A stretch of 64,000 nt of DNA. Source: Eublepharis macularius (Eukaryota > Chordata > Lepidosauria > Squamata > Eublepharidae). The stretch lies in the NCBI RefSeq assembly GCF_028583425.1, contig NC_072791.1, positions 15,891,868 through 15,955,867 on the forward strand, given 5' to 3'. Under the pieces are notes generated by a model, which had not been told where the DNA came from, made no database searches, and saw nothing but the letters and a program-made list of their open reading frames with translations. Position 1 is the first letter of the stretch. Each line of letters starts with the position of its first letter. Position numbers and translations under genes: made by a program. This document shows positions 42,529 through 53,719 of this stretch, in pieces.

Positions 42529-42832
42529 AGCTTCTAGGTAAATAATAATAACTGCGCTTATATGCCACTCTTTAGACAGGTGAATGCCCCACTCAGAGCG
42601 GTGAACAAATCAGTGTTAATATTACTCCCACAATATAGCTGGGGGGGGGGGCTGGAGTTCTCCTGGAATTTTAACTCCTCTCCAGACTACAGAGACCAGT
42701 TTCCCTGTTAGATACGGAAGTCGTGCAGTGACATCATATCCCCGCTGAGCTGCCGCTCCTCCCCATACCCAGCGCTCCCGAGGCTCTGCCACCAAATCTC
42801 CAGGAATTTCCTAGGCCGGAGTTGGCAGCCTA
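42529..42832. mobile_element. AGGGTTGCC-type MITE with an internal insertion
   Basis: TAGGATTGCCAGC ... GTTGGCAGCCTA, flanks GATACTCG (42521-42528) and AATACTAG (42833-42840), 6 of 8. About 42542-42640 is an inserted LINE/SINE tail (TATGCCACTCTTTAGACAGG). Confidence 0.72.
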
Positions 42833-43087
42833 AATACTAGATGCTTGTGGTTGGGGACACTTGTAGGAAATTTCAGTTCATTCCGAAAATGAACAGGGCC
42901 AGTGTTGGAGGTTGGTACTGTAGGGCACCTTGCCGGTATTACCATGGAGAGTGCAGAGTGTCAGCTGACAGATGACGTCAGGTCGGTTTTCGCCTGGATG
43001 TGACATCGGCATGTAGCACAATGTTGTTTCGATGTCCACTGTTTCTCCTGTTGGATCCAGAGATGAGGCAGGTGAGAAGGAGCATTG

Positions 43088-43285
43088 TAGGGTTGCCAGC
43101 TCTAGGTTGGGACATTTCTGGAGATTTGTGTGGGGGGGGGGGAGTCTGAAGAGAGCGGGGTTTGGGGAGGGGCCTCAGTGGAGTATAATGCTATAGAGTC
43201 TGCTCTCCAAAACTGCCATTTTCTCCAGGGAACTGATGTCTGTGGCCTGGAGATCTCCAGCCACCACCTGAAGTTAAGAGCCCTA
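43088..43285. mobile_element. AGGGTTGCC-type MITE
   Basis: TAGGGTTGCCAGCTCTAGG ... AGAGCCCTA, flanks GAGCATTG and GGGCATAG, 6 of 8. Core GCCATTTTCTCCAGGGAACTG. Confidence 0.72.
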
Positions 43286-43299
43286 GGGCATAGGCTGGA

Positions 43300-43914
43300 G
43301 AATTCCTGCCTGAAGCAGGCATTTGGCACCCTGACTTGGAGAGCTGTGGCCCATCCTGCTTCTCTTCTTTCCAGCTGTTGATGGCTTGCCTGAGTTCTTC
43401 AAGCAAGGAAACAAGATGGCACATCTACCACCATTCACCTTGTCCTCTCTGCCTGTGGGAAGCAGTGGGGTCAGTGGGCCCGGAGGGAAAGGGGCCCACA
43501 GGGAGCATCTTGCCTGAGAGCTCTCCAAAACCTGACCCAGCCCTGCCTGGGCTCCCACCCATAAGAGCCCCCCCCCATCAGCCTCCCACACTCCCCTCTC
43601 GAGTTCACCCCAACTGCACAGAATTCCTCCTTTTTCTCTAGGCTGATTTCCCCTCTGTTCCTCTTCCCATTGGCCGCCAGATTTTCTTTCAAAACTTTGA
43701 GGAAGAATCCTAAGTGTTGCTACTAATGAAAAAGAGCTCCTTATTGTGGAGGGAGCCAAAAAGGATGAGTGTGATGAGACCTGGTGCTAAATTGGACCTG
43801 GTATGCTCAGAACTGGATCCTTTTTCATCAGCTCTGGACCGGGGCCGTTTAGGCTGCAGCCCTGTGCAAAATCATTTGGGTTTAAGCATGTGGAAACTCT
43901 ATGGTTAAAATTGC
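43300..43914. other. Unassigned intergenic stretch
   Basis: No repeat or exon recognised. Long ORFs in overlapping frames appear to be chance. Confidence 0.3.
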
Positions 43915-44100
43915 GGAGGCCCCGACCTGGATAGCCCAGGCAAGCCCAATCTTCTCAGATCTTGGAAGCTAAGCAGGGTCGGCCTTGGTCAGTAACTGGA
44001 TGGGAGTCCTCTAAGGAAGACCAGGGTTGCTACGGAGAAGCAGGCAATGGCAAACCACCTCTGTGGCTATGACTTGATGGTGCTCTCCACCATTAAAATT
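43915..44100 (+). mobile_element. 5S-rRNA-derived SINE
   Basis: CAGATCTTGGAAGCTAAGCAGG and ACTGGATGGGAGTCCTC match the 5S internal promoter, followed by GGCAATGGCAAACCACCTC. Best match to 5S in the window. Confidence 0.87.
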
Positions 44101-44149
44101 GCGGAGAGATAAAAATGGTATTATATGGAGGACCAATACAAGTAGCTCT

Positions 44150-44200
44150 GCATGGTGTGTGTGTGTGTGTGCGTGCACGCACATGCGCGCGCATGCAAGC
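44150..44200. repeat. Alternating purine-pyrimidine tract
   Basis: (GT)n running into GCGTGCACGCACATGCGCGC and GCATGCAAGC, about 45 bases of mostly alternating purine-pyrimidine, a Z-DNA-prone sequence. Confidence 0.75.
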
Positions 44201-44224
44201 ACCATGCCAGCTGAGCCATTCAAG

Positions 44225-44443
44225 TAGGATTGCCAACTCTGCATTGGGAAATTCTTGGAGATTTGGGTACAGATCCTGGGAAGGTAGAGTTTGTGGGATG
44301 GGAGGTAGTTCAGCAGGGATGTGATGCCATAGAGTCCCCCCTCCAGAGCTGCCATTTTCTCTAGCTGAGCTGATCCATGTAGTCTGGAGACGTGTTGAAA
44401 CTGTGGGAGACCTCCAAGCCCCTCCTGGAAGTTGGCAACCCTA
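44225..44443. mobile_element. AGGGTTGCC-type MITE
   Basis: TAGGATTGCCAACTC ... GTTGGCAACCCTA, flanks CATTCAAG (44217-44224) and TGTTCAAG (44444-44451), 6 of 8. 219 bp. Confidence 0.8.
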
Positions 44444-44734
44444 TGTTCAAGCCGCCTGCCTCGGGCTCCCTGGAATCTCACCCGCAGGACAATGAAGGGA
44501 GCTTTTGAACAGATTGCTACATCCCTTCAGCCTGCAAGCGGAGATTCACAAAGGATCGTGTTTTAGAAGGCTTCCGTGTATTGAAAAGTTCCCTGCAACA
44601 TGAGCCTGACGTAAAGAAAGGAGGTAGAGCTGCTCCCCTGCGGTGCTAGGTTTAAACTTGCATGGAGCTTTTTAGGCAAAGGAACACCACCACCCACAGT
44701 CTGAAGATAATTCCAGGGGAGCAGCTATGGAATC

Positions 44735-44940
44735 AGTTGCAGCAAAAATCTGGAGGCACATCAGTCTTGCAAACTATTTCAGCATAAGCGTAAGTCAGAG
44801 CTCACTTCATCAGACACAGGGAGTGCACATCCACGGGATGTCTAGTCATACTTAAAGTTACATTCTGAGGGTTAGCTGTGTTAAATCGGTTGCAAAAAAA
44901 CTGAACAGCAGTTCAGTGGCACATTAAAGGCTAACAGTCC
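44735..44940. repeat. Diverged relatives of the fold-back arm family
   Basis: TTGCAGCAAAAATCTGGAGGCAC, AGAGCTCACTTCATCAGAC, and AACAGCAGTTCAGTGGCAC: two degraded single-arm copies. Confidence 0.5.
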
Positions 44941-44989
44941 CTCTGGGATTATTATGAGAAGCTATATGGAAATTTGGTGGAGACTGCTG

Positions 44990-45365
44990 TCACGTTATAT
45001 CTGACTTATGGCGATCCCAGGTGGCGTTTTCGTGGCAAGAGACTAACAGAGTCAGTAGAAAAGAGCAAGAGTCCAGTAGCACCTATAAGACTAACAACAT
45101 TTGTGCTAGGGTATGCGCTTTTGTGAGTCACAGCTAAAGAAGTGAGCTATGACTCATGAAAGCTCATTTCTTCTTTTCTACTGCTACAGAAAGGCTAACA
45201 GGGCTATCCATCTTGATCTAACAGAGGCCGTTTGTTATTGCCTGCCTCTGCAGCCCTGGTCTTCACTGGAGGTCTCCCATGCCAATTACTAACCAAGACC
45301 AACCCTGCTTAGCTTCTGAGAGCTGACAAGGATCAGGCTCACCTGGGCTATCCAGGTCAGGGTGT
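44990..45365 (-). mobile_element. 5S-rRNA-derived SINE split by a fold-back retroposon
   Basis: Left part TATCTGACTTATGGCGATCCC, right part GTCTCCCATGCCAATTACTAACC and CCTGCTTAGCTTCTGAGAGC. The gap is filled by F4 with its duplication CTAACAGAG. Confidence 0.85.
45052..45217. mobile_element. Fold-back retroposon F4, nested
   Basis: AGAGCAAGAGTCCAGTAGCACC on the left arm, with a deleted right arm ending GCTACAGAAAGGCTAACAGGGC. Perfect 9-bp duplication CTAACAGAG at 45043-45051 and 45218-45226 inside a 5S SINE, so the boundaries are secure. Confidence 0.9.
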
Positions 45366-45429
45366 ATGGAAATTTAGCTGTATGGAAATTCTTCAGATTC
45401 ATCAAATATCTAAACGCTCCCCTCCGGGA

Positions 45430-46560
45430 GTGAATAAGAACTTGGGTTTTCTCTTTCACAACAGGTGCAAACAGGCAGATCATGCCATCCTGTTGAAGCA
45501 TTTGGAGGCAGAAATAGGTATTGGGATGGGCCCTGGACTGGTTTAAATCATTCCTCATGGAACAGACTCAGGGTTGCTGTTGGAGACCAGCTGCCTTTAT
45601 TGAGGGAATTATCTTCCAGGGCTCCATTGGGTGCAATCTTTCTCCCCATGTTATTCAACCATGACGTAAAGCCTTTAGGAGACATCATTTTTAGCTATGG
45701 AATGGGATGTTATCAATATGTGGATGATACCCGTTTCTTGCTCTCCAAATCCCCTGGTCTTGCAGAAGAGATCTTGACCTGCTGCCTGACTGCTGTGGTC
45801 AAATGGCTGAAAGTGAACAAATTGAAACTGAACCCAGACAAGATGGAAACGATGCTGGCTAGGAAGGGGGAGATCTTGAAGGACGTTGTGCTCCCCACCT
45901 CCAATGGGGTTCAGTTGATCCTTGCAGACTAGGTTAAGAAGAGCCTAGAAGTTGTACTGGATCCAGCATTGCCGCTAGAGAAGCAAGTGAATGCAGTCGC
46001 TAAAAAAGCCTTCTTCCAGCTCAGTCTATCCTGAAAGATGGCCCCTTTCCATCTGTCACATTGTCCCCCTGGATCCACGCCATGGTAACATCGAGACTAG
46101 ACTACTGCAAGGCACTCTACGTAGGTCTCCCAAGCCAACTTGGAGACTCCAGCTGGTGAACGCCACCGCTCAATTATTATCAGGTGCTAGACAGAGCGTG
46201 CATATTACTCCCATTGGCTACTCATCAACCTCAATTCAAGATTTTGACTATCACATACAAAGCCCTTCAGGCCTTGGCTCCTCAGATCTGTGGGACCGCC
46301 TGCTCCATACGCTCCACCACCGCAACTTTGCTCATCTGAACAGGATCCTCTGCAGGTGCCATCCTGCAAATGGGCAAAATCAACAACTGCCCATACATGT
46401 GCATTCTCCGTTGCGGTGCCCACCTTACGGAATCACCTGCCTGGTGAGGTTAGGAGGGATCACACCTTCCTGGCCTTCCACAAACTGTACAAAACTGAAT
46501 GATTCAGGAACACTTTTTACAAAGGTAGGAGGCCTGAACTGTAAGTAAATGGTTCAAAGA
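45430..46560 (+). mobile_element. L2/CR1-clade LINE, reverse transcriptase region, decayed
   Basis: About 155 codons (45465-45932) include the catalytic YVDDT block at about 45714-45732 and KWLKVNKLKLNPDKMETMLA. After frameshifts come DPALPLEKQVN and the C-terminal region through 46510. Longest LINE coding piece here, but inactive because of stops. Confidence 0.88.
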
Positions 46561-46579
46561 GATAACATAACAACCCCCA

Positions 46580-46735
46580 CCACCTCCACAGCAGTGTGCT
46601 TATATACCACCCTTCTGGACAGATTCATGCCCACTCAAGAGTGGTGAACAAAGTCAATGTTATTGTTATCCCCACACTGCAGCTGGAGAGCTGGGGCTGA
46701 AAGGAGGCAGGAGCGGAATTTGAACCATTAGGGAC
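46580..46735 (-). mobile_element. MIR-like or L2 tail
   Basis: TATATACCACCCTTCTGGACAG and CAAAGTCAATGTTATTGTTATCCCC, similar to 48590-48670. Confidence 0.55.
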
Positions 46736-46974
46736 TGTGGATTGCACTACTGTGTACTGTCTATTGTAGTGCATTCCTACTGGGTAATTTCTGAGTTCAT
46801 TGTCATGTCTTCTGTGCAGTCCCACATGGGAACTGCACATGTACAGGTCAGCTGCAGACACTCCAAAGCTCCTAAAGGTACAAGATGCTCGCCTCACCTT
46901 TTCGTGTGCTTTTCTCCCTGGCTCGATGAACAACAGCGACAGGTGGGTTTGATTACTTATATTAGTCTCAGCAT

Positions 46975-47150
46975 TGTTTTCAACTCTGTATTGGATTCCT
47001 GCTTGTTCCCAATTTCTTCTGATTTGCATTTGTGTACCCTAGTGCATCGTTTATTGAACGTCACAGCTGTTGACTGTATCGTCTTACACTGTATGATCCA
47101 CCCTGAGTCCCAGTAAGCAAGGCGGACTATAAATAATGCAAATAAATAAT
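46975..47150 (+). mobile_element. L2-like LINE 3' tail
   Basis: TGATCCACCCTGAGTCCCAG ... GGCGGACTATAAATAATGC and AAATAAATAA, as at 680-730. Confidence 0.65.
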
Positions 47151-47443
47151 AACTCAGCATGGCCCACCCTGTACAAGTGCTGATTGGTCCTGCTTTTCAT
47201 GTCTCATGCGGCATTTTCCTTAATTAGATCTAATTTTACATCCTTCCTACTCTGCCTAGCTCACTGTAGTGAGTGGGAGTGGTCCTCAATCATGTTACAT
47301 AGAGCCAATTTTTCTTTGACTGCCCTCTCTAACTAACATTTCCCTCCTCCTGCATTTCTCTTGCTCTTTAGCATAAAATGTATCTGCCTTATGGATATAT
47401 GCTTCATGTATGTGGGCTCCCAAAAGCCTAGGCTGGAATAAAG

Positions 47444-47570
47444 GGGAGGGGCTGTGGCTTAGGGGATGGAGGCGATGTGAAAGACCTCCGGTTGAGACCC
47501 CGAAGAGCCGCTGCCAGTCTGAGTGGACAGAACCAACCTTGATGAACTTATGGTCTGATTCAGTAAAGGA
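47444..47570 (+). mobile_element. tRNA-derived SINE with internal deletion
   Basis: GGGGCTGTGGCTTAGGGG joins directly to GATGTGAAAGACCTCCGG. The B-box region is missing. Confidence 0.75.
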
Positions 47571-47700
47571 AAAGCAACAATTGTGAAAGCTTAGTAGGAT
47601 GTCTAAATCAACGCCAATTAAACTTCACTACAAAAGTGTGTCTATTTTATGGGTACAAGTCCTATGTCCAAAATACACATTTGTGAAAACACATTCTAAG

Positions 47701-48055
47701 TAGAGATGGGCACGAACCAAAATACGAACCAAAAATCATGACGAACCATTTCTGATGAACCGCCACGAACTTTAGGCTGGTTCTTTTGGCTCGTTTATTT
47801 GGTTCGTCATTGCAGACAGCCAGGTGCCAATCAATCAGTTTCCTTGGCAACAGGGGATGGACTTCCTGCCGACCTTCTGCTGACCCAGAAATGACCTTCT
47901 GCTGGCCCAGAATTGATGATTTTCTGACCTGGATGTGGCATTTTCATGAACCAAACCAGGGGCAGGTTCGTGAAAGTTCGTGGTTCATGGTTCATGAAAT
48001 TTGACGAACCATGAACCACATGGTTCATTTTTCCCCCAGTTCATGCCCATCTCTA
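47701..48055. mobile_element. hAT-type MITE, TAGAGATGGGCA family
   Basis: Terminal repeats TAGAGATGGGCACGAAC / GTTCATGCCCATCTCTA, perfect 8-bp duplication ATTCTAAG at 47693-47700 and 48056-48063. Interior rich in repeated GAACCA / TGGTTC motifs in both orientations. 355 bp. Confidence 0.93.
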
Positions 48056-48063
48056 ATTCTAAG

Positions 48064-48574
48064 TCAACCTCCAAATCAGTGTGCAACTCACTTTACAATG
48101 AATCCCTCTGTAACAATAAAGTGCTAGTGCTTGACATACAATACATACGTTTCATAAATACAGTTCATAAATATATCAATATATAATTCAATATTGCACT
48201 AGTCCATACACTTTTACAGTATCAAGATCCAGAACAGCATGCTAGGAAATATACCTGTTCAGAAATCTGTATTTCACTCAAAATCTTCAGAGGATCACAT
48301 CAAAGTCCAGTTTCAGGTCCAAAGCTGCTGTTTTATATTTATGCTGTTTATTTATTTCTTTGTAGAGCCCAAAACTCACTCAGCTGTGACTGGCTAACGG
48401 GTCGTCCAGGGCATTTGTCCCATTTCATTGCTTTTTTCAAAGCAGTCACGATATGAAATAATATCCATATAGCTCAAACTCCTAGAGAAACATTGTTGCA
48501 AAGCTCCTGCATGAGGCTATCAAAGAAGCTGATTTAGTATAAGGCAGCAGCTTCGTGTGTGTTCAGATTTTGTT
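48064..48574. other. Unassigned A/T-rich intergenic stretch
   Basis: Only a SINE 3' end (TAGTATAAGGCAGCAGCTTCG, about 48536-48560) is recognised. Confidence 0.4.
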
Positions 48575-48815
48575 ATAGTAACATTCGATTTATATACAGC
48601 CCTTCAGGACAACTTAACACCCACTTAGAGCAGTTTACAAATTAAATGTCATTATTATCCCCACAACAAAACACCCTGTGAGGTGGGTGGGGCTGAGAGA
48701 GCTCTGAGAGAGCTGTGACTGACCCAAGGTCACCCAGCTGGCTTCGAGCAGAGGAGTGGGGAATCAAACCCAGTTCTCCAGATTAGAAATCTGTGCTCCT
48801 AGCATATCAACCACC
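48575..48815 (-). mobile_element. MIR-like SINE
   Basis: TATACAGCCCTTCAGGACAAC, CTGACCCAAGGTCACCCAGC, GAATCAAACCCAGTTCTCC. Close to the copy at 15427. Confidence 0.8.
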
Positions 48816-48954
48816 AATCCATATGCAAAAGAACCTCCTCAGGATACAGTGAAGCTTCCCCCCATTGGCATGCCAAAACCTGGGAACCTTACAGGATGTC
48901 TCAGCCCAAACCCACCTTCCTGAGTAGATATAAATCACCTGCTAACATCTTCTC

Positions 48955-49105
48955 CACACATTGACACTGAGTGGTTTCTGTCTTTCGGTACTACACCTCT
49001 GAAGATGCCAGCCACAGCTGCTGGCGAAACGTCAGGAACTACAATGCCAAGACCATGTACAACAACTAATGTCCTCTGGCCGTGAAAGCCTTCGACAATA
49101 TATCC
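48955..49105 (+). mobile_element. Single-arm relative of fold-back F8
   Basis: ATTGACACTGAG ... CACCTCTGAAGATGCCAGCC ... CGTCAGGAACTACAATGCC ... GTGAAAGCCTTCGACAATA, colinear with the right arm of F8, without an inverted partner. Carries a hammerhead-like core at 48999-49029 (CTGAAGA, T, GCCAGC/GCTGGC stem, GAAA). Confidence 0.82.
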
Positions 49106-49344
49106 TGCGCTCCTAACCACTACACCAAACTGGCTGTTAGTCTTGAATGTGCCACTGGATTCGTCTTGTTTTGCAGTTTGCAGCCTACCTCACTCTCCTG
49201 TATGTGTGATAAATCCGGGGTGGGTTCTGTGGAAGGGGTAGCAATTGGGGCTTGGCTTGCCCGGCAGCACTGTGGAAGGTTTGCACATGCTCAACAGCCC
49301 CACCTGCTGGCCAGCATCGTGCAGGTGCTTTTGGAGAGTAGCTG

Positions 49345-49488
49345 TAGCCGGGATGGAACATGCAGAAGGTCCCAGGTTCGTTCCCTTTCATCTCTCGTTA
49401 GAAGGTGCATGTAGTAAATGATGTGAAAGATTTATGTTTGAGACTCCGGAGAGAGAAATGGACCTTAATAGAATGATGATCTGGCTTA
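49345..49488 (+). mobile_element. tRNA-derived SINE, partial
   Basis: ACATGCAGAAGGTCCCAGG, GTAAATGATGTGAAAGA and GAATGATGATCTGGCTTAA. Interrupted at the right by an AGGGTTGCC-type MITE. Confidence 0.65.
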
Positions 49489-49690
49489 AGGTTGCCAGTT
49501 TTGCGTAAGGAAATTCTTGGAGATTTGCAGGCAAATCCCGGGGAGGGCAGGGTTTGTGGAGAACACGGACCTCAGCAGGGTGTAATACCATAGAGTCTGT
49601 TCTCAAAAGCAGCCATTTTCTCCAGGGGACTGACCTCTGTAGTTTGGAGATCAGTTGTAATTCAGAAGATCAATCCCCATGGCACAGCTG
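49489..49690. mobile_element. AGGGTTGCC-type MITE, partial
   Basis: AAGGTTGCCAGTTTTGCG ... AGCAGCCATTTTCTCCAGGGG ... GGAGATCAGTTGTAATTC. Right end lost. Confidence 0.65.
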
Positions 49691-49712
49691 GGATTCAAAC
49701 TCTGGTCTCCTG

Positions 49713-49914
49713 GCCGTAGATCCAGAGCGCCGTGTTAGTCTGTAGTAGCAAAATCGAAAAGTGTCCAGTAGCACCTTTAAGACTAACCAACTTTACTGTA
49801 GCCTAAGCTTTCGAGAATCACAGTTCTCTTCGTCAGATGCAAGAGAACTGTGATTCTCGAAAGCTTATACTACAGTAAAGTGGGTTAGTCTTAAAGGTGC
49901 TAACTGGACTGTTT
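49713..49914. mobile_element. Fold-back retroposon F5
   Basis: Left arm complete (GATCCAGAGCGCCGTGTTAG), loop of a few bases, right arm truncated. Perfect 12-bp duplication TCTGGTCTCCTG at 49701-49712 and 49915-49926. Hammerhead-like core on the minus strand at 49809-49836 (CTGACGA, A, GAGAA/TTCTC, GAAA). Confidence 0.93.
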
Positions 49915-50216
49915 TCTGGTCTCCTGATGGCTCTCACATTGCTAGGGCTGCTGTTACAGAAAAATTCATCAAAAATATAATCACATTCATGTAACCTAAG
50001 CCAAGAATGGTCTTGCTGCTAGGCAAAAGAAGACGTACCTCCTTTGCAAAGCATGCTTGAGATCCTGGCGGACGTGGGAACGTCTTCTGATGGAATCTTA
50101 GACATCCGACAGGGCCTCTGTGATTCATCAGAAACATCGCCGGCATTCCAGGCACCGCAGACTTCTGGCAAGTTAAAACTCAAGTTAAAACCCAAGTTGC
50201 AGTGGACTCTTAGGCC

Positions 50217-50459
50217 CAGGGCTTTTTTTCAGCTGGAACACAGTGGAACGGAGTTCCGGAACCACTTGAAAATGGTCACATGGCTGGTGGCCCCACCCCC
50301 TGATCTCCAGGCAGAGGGGAGTTGAGATTGCCTTCCGGAGGGCAATCTGAACTCCCCTCTGTCTAGAGATCAGAGGGCGGGGCCACCAGCTATGTGACCA
50401 TTTTCTCCAAAGGCAACCCACTGAGTTCTACCACCTCTTTTCCCAGAAAAAAAGCCCTG
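50217..50459. mobile_element. hAT-type MITE, CAGGGCTTTTTTTC family, copy 5
   Basis: Perfect 8-bp duplication CTTAGGCC at 50209-50216 and 50460-50467. 243 bp, with a small deletion at the internal dyad. Confidence 0.94.
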
Positions 50460-50469
50460 CTTAGGCCCA

Positions 50470-52640
50470 AATAGAGCTTTTCTCTGAATCGAGCACGCTT
50501 TCCAGCATCAGAGCTTACCAGTGGGGAAAACTGCCTGATGGGGCCAGGATTTGAGGTAGTAATCTGCAGGCGTGTGAAGGGTTCTACACACAGACCCGTC
50601 TCCCTCTTCCTCTGTTAGTGGAGCCGCTCAACGTTAAAACATGAATCTGCTGCTACCGTGTCTCCTTTGGAGCTTGGATTGTGAAAGTCTAAAAATTGCC
50701 CACCTCAGAGAAGCCCACTCCCAGTATTTTTACATGCACATGTCATTGTTCTAAATATGCCCCCTTGTTGAAAGGAGACAAGCTTAGAACAGGGACTCAT
50801 GCAAGCACACAACACGCAGACTCCTTTGAGGGTGGGCAATTGTGCCTTGGTATTGGGAGTGCTTGAATGCTCAATGTACAAATGGGACAGAATTACTACC
50901 TCCACTGGAGATTGTTTGGAAGGAAGTAGGACCAGGGTATCATGCAGAGACATAGTGGAAGCTTCCTTCATGTATAATTGGGCATAATTAAAGAAGCCTT
51001 TAAAATGATATAACAAATGGATTGCTCAGGACATACTAGAAATTATTGCCAGCTTCCTTTGGAGGAGAGAGAAACGGAGCCCACTGGAGGCTTACGGATT
51101 CCTGTTCATATAACATACTAATTAACATACTAGAATCACAGCAACATCAGTGCAGCAGGTCCCAAATTTCAATGCACAGTAGAAGCCAAACACTTCAGGC
51201 AATCTTTCAAAAAGCGGCTGAAAAGCAAAGGGACAGAAGAACCCTAAAGCTCCGAACCAGCTTTGATCATGTGCAATAAGCAAGCGGCTGGCTGGGGCTG
51301 CGTATTCCAACCTTTACCAAAAGATGCATCCAGTCCTTTCACTGGGTGCCCTGATGAGCATTGCAATGGGCGTAGCAATGCACTTGTGCACAGTGTGTAT
51401 TGTCAGTACATGTGCAAACATGCAGCTCCACTTTGCAGGACTGGAGTACAAGAGTATGAACAGATTATAAAGAGCAGCTCTACTGAATCAAAAATCTGTT
51501 TAGTCCAGCATTCTGTCTCCAACAGTGGACAGCTTGATGCTCCCAGAAGGCTTACAAGCGGGGCATGGGGGGCCAAGGCATCCCCTTACTGGTACCCCCC
51601 AACACTGGTATTCAGAGAATCACTGCCACTGAATAAGGAGGCTCCATTCGAGCATCGTGGCTAATAGCAAAAGGGCAGCTGGTTATTCTGTTGTAGCAAA
51701 ATAAAACAGCCGTCTGGGAGCACCTTAAAGACTAACATCGATTTCAGCATGAGCACATACAAAGAGGAAATTGTTTTGGAAATTCTTATTGGTGAAGATT
51801 ACAGAAGGGGGGGAGGTGAGGCAGAGAAAAGCTAGGTGTGAATCCTATCACAAATCTTTCCAGTGTGGTTCAGGGCTAATAGCCATTGATGTGCCTATCC
51901 CCCATGAACTTGGCTATTCCCCCTCTAAAGCCAAGTAAACGAGTGGCATCACTACATCCTGCAGCAGTGAGTCCCACAAGTTAACAGACGCTTTGAGCGA
52001 AGGAGCGCTTCTGTCTCCTGCGTGTAATAGGAGTAGTGAACTGTGTCTGCTTTAAATACATCAGTGGGTTTACAATATTTTGCAATAGCTTTGTCTTGCA
52101 GTGGCTATAACTTGGGCCCCTGAGAAAAGGATGAATGATAAGAACAACCCAGGGTTGCTTCACTTTTCATGGGACATGCTTCTGCAGTTTCCCTATCCCT
52201 TTTATGTCCATGAAAGAAAGATATTTCTGAATGGCGAGCTGCTCTTAAACACACAGGAGCTTGGTGAACAAAAGGTAGCAACCATACCAGCATCAAGGCA
52301 GCTAACTAGTATAGCATGCGCCACTTGGAGACAGCATATAAGAACTTTAAAAAGATGTTTTTAACAGGACTTCCTAGTTGGTAAGAGAAAGGTTTTGGTG
52401 CCCTCTGCTGCTTGTTTGATGTTACTACAGGGGAAGGTGGGAGGACCATTGTCTGTATAGCCGATGGTTTGTTATTAGGCCAGGATGATTGGACTTTAAT
52501 CAACAGGAGCAAACGGCAGAAGTTCTCTTCAAAGCAAGCAAGAAACGGCAGTTACAATCCTAAAGAACCCCAAATACTAAAATGCACACGCACAAGCAAC
52601 CCCACCTATCTCCTTCTTTTTAATACGAACATTTACAATT
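50470..52640. other. Intergenic, mostly unassigned
   Basis: About 51690-51770 (TGTAGCAAAATAAAACAGCC and GGGAGCACCTTAAAGACTAAC) is a diverged single-arm relative of the fold-back family. No gene recognised in the remainder. Confidence 0.4.
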
Positions 52641-52649
52641 CTATTCCTG

Positions 52650-52860
52650 AACCCATGAAGCTGCCTTTATACTGAAGCAGACCCTTGGTTTGTCAGTCAG
52701 GCTCAGTATTATCTACTCAGACTGGCAGCAGCTCTCCGTGGTTTCAGCAGGAGGTCTTTCACATCACCTCCTGCCACATCCTTTCACTCAAGAGGGCTGG
52801 GGATCGAACCTGGGACCTTCTTCATGCTAAGCAGATGCTCTATCAGTTGAGCCACGGCCC
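52650..52860 (-). mobile_element. tRNA-derived SINE
   Basis: CCATGAAGCTGCCTTTATAC, CAGACTGGCAGCAGCTCTCC, GGGGATCGAACCTGGGACC, CTATCAGTTGAGCCACGGCCC: full length, minus strand. Confidence 0.87.
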
Positions 52861-52974
52861 TTTAAGATGTCGACAGAACAGCATATAAACGTGAACAATT
52901 ATGCCCCAAGTTTTCAGGATGTTTGTGAAAGTCTGCCAGGAGACTGAAGAAGAGCGGCCCCTTAAAACAGGAAA

Positions 52975-53028
52975 ACTACTACTGCCCACTACTACTACAT
53001 CCCACTACTACTACATCCCACTACTGCC
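52975..53028. repeat. Short tandem repeat
   Basis: About three imperfect units of CCCACTACTACTACAT, with internal CTA triplets. Confidence 0.75.
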
Positions 53029-53264
53029 ATGAGCTCAGTAAGTGGCCTTGAGTCAGCCCCTCCTCTCAACCCCAGCTCCCCAGCTGTTTTGTGGATATAA
53101 TAGTAAGACTAACTTGTTTTTTAAAACAAATTATTAATAAATTACACATTACAAACAGGAAATGGTAAACTCGCCTAAAGTCATCAGGTTGGGCGATGTC
53201 CTCAAATGAGACCTGAATTCAGATTGAAATGGGACTAGATAATCTGTCTCCTCCTAATTTCTTA

Positions 53265-53715
53265 CACTTTAATTCAGAAAACTTTCATCTCTGTGTTTGG
53301 CTTTATGCTAGTTTTCAACTTTGCAGCTATCGTACCCGATTGTATCTTTCACTGAATGTCCCAACTATCGATCATATTATATTTTTGCTCCCTGAATGTC
53401 CTAGCTATTGATTATAGTGTATTCACTTGCAGTATGTATTCTGCCTAGGGTTGCCAGCTTCCAGGTAGTGGCTGGAGATCTCCCAGAATTACAACTGGTC
53501 TCCAGGCCACAGAGATCAGTTCAACTGGAGAAAGTGGCTAATTTGGGGGGTGTACTCAATGGAGTTATGCCATGCCAAGGTCCTTTCCCTCCTCAAAACC
53601 CACTTTCTCCAGGTTTCATGCCCCAGATCTCCAGGAATTTCCCAACTTGGAGCTGGCAACCTTAATTCCGCTTTGGATCTCAGTGAGAAAGGTGGATTAT
53701 AAATAAACAACATAA
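53265..53715 (+). mobile_element. L2-like LINE 3' tail split by a MITE
   Basis: GTACCCGATTGTATCTTTCAC ... TGAATGTCCTAGCTATTG, then after the MITE CAGTGAGAAAGGTGGATTATAAATAAAC. Matches 560-720 of the first LINE. Confidence 0.78.
53446..53664. mobile_element. AGGGTTGCC-type MITE nested in a LINE tail
   Basis: TAGGGTTGCCAGCTTCC ... GAGCTGGCAACCTTA, flanks ATTCTGCC (53438-53445) and ATTCCGCT (53665-53672), 6 of 8. Boundaries confirmed by continuity of the LINE. Confidence 0.83.
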
Positions 53716-53719
53716 TGTA

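Noticed and set aside
43940..44040. 5S rRNA gene
   Set aside because: Only the internal part resembles 5S; both ends diverge and the body matches the other SINE copies.
45465..45932. Open frame with a YVDD motif as a possible host or viral gene
   Set aside because: It is a LINE reverse transcriptase fragment with frameshifts and matches other LINE pieces in the window; not a retroviral pol.
53010..53030. Direct-repeat cluster that might be read as a CRISPR-like array
   Set aside because: Only a short CTA-rich tandem repeat with no spacers; vertebrate DNA.
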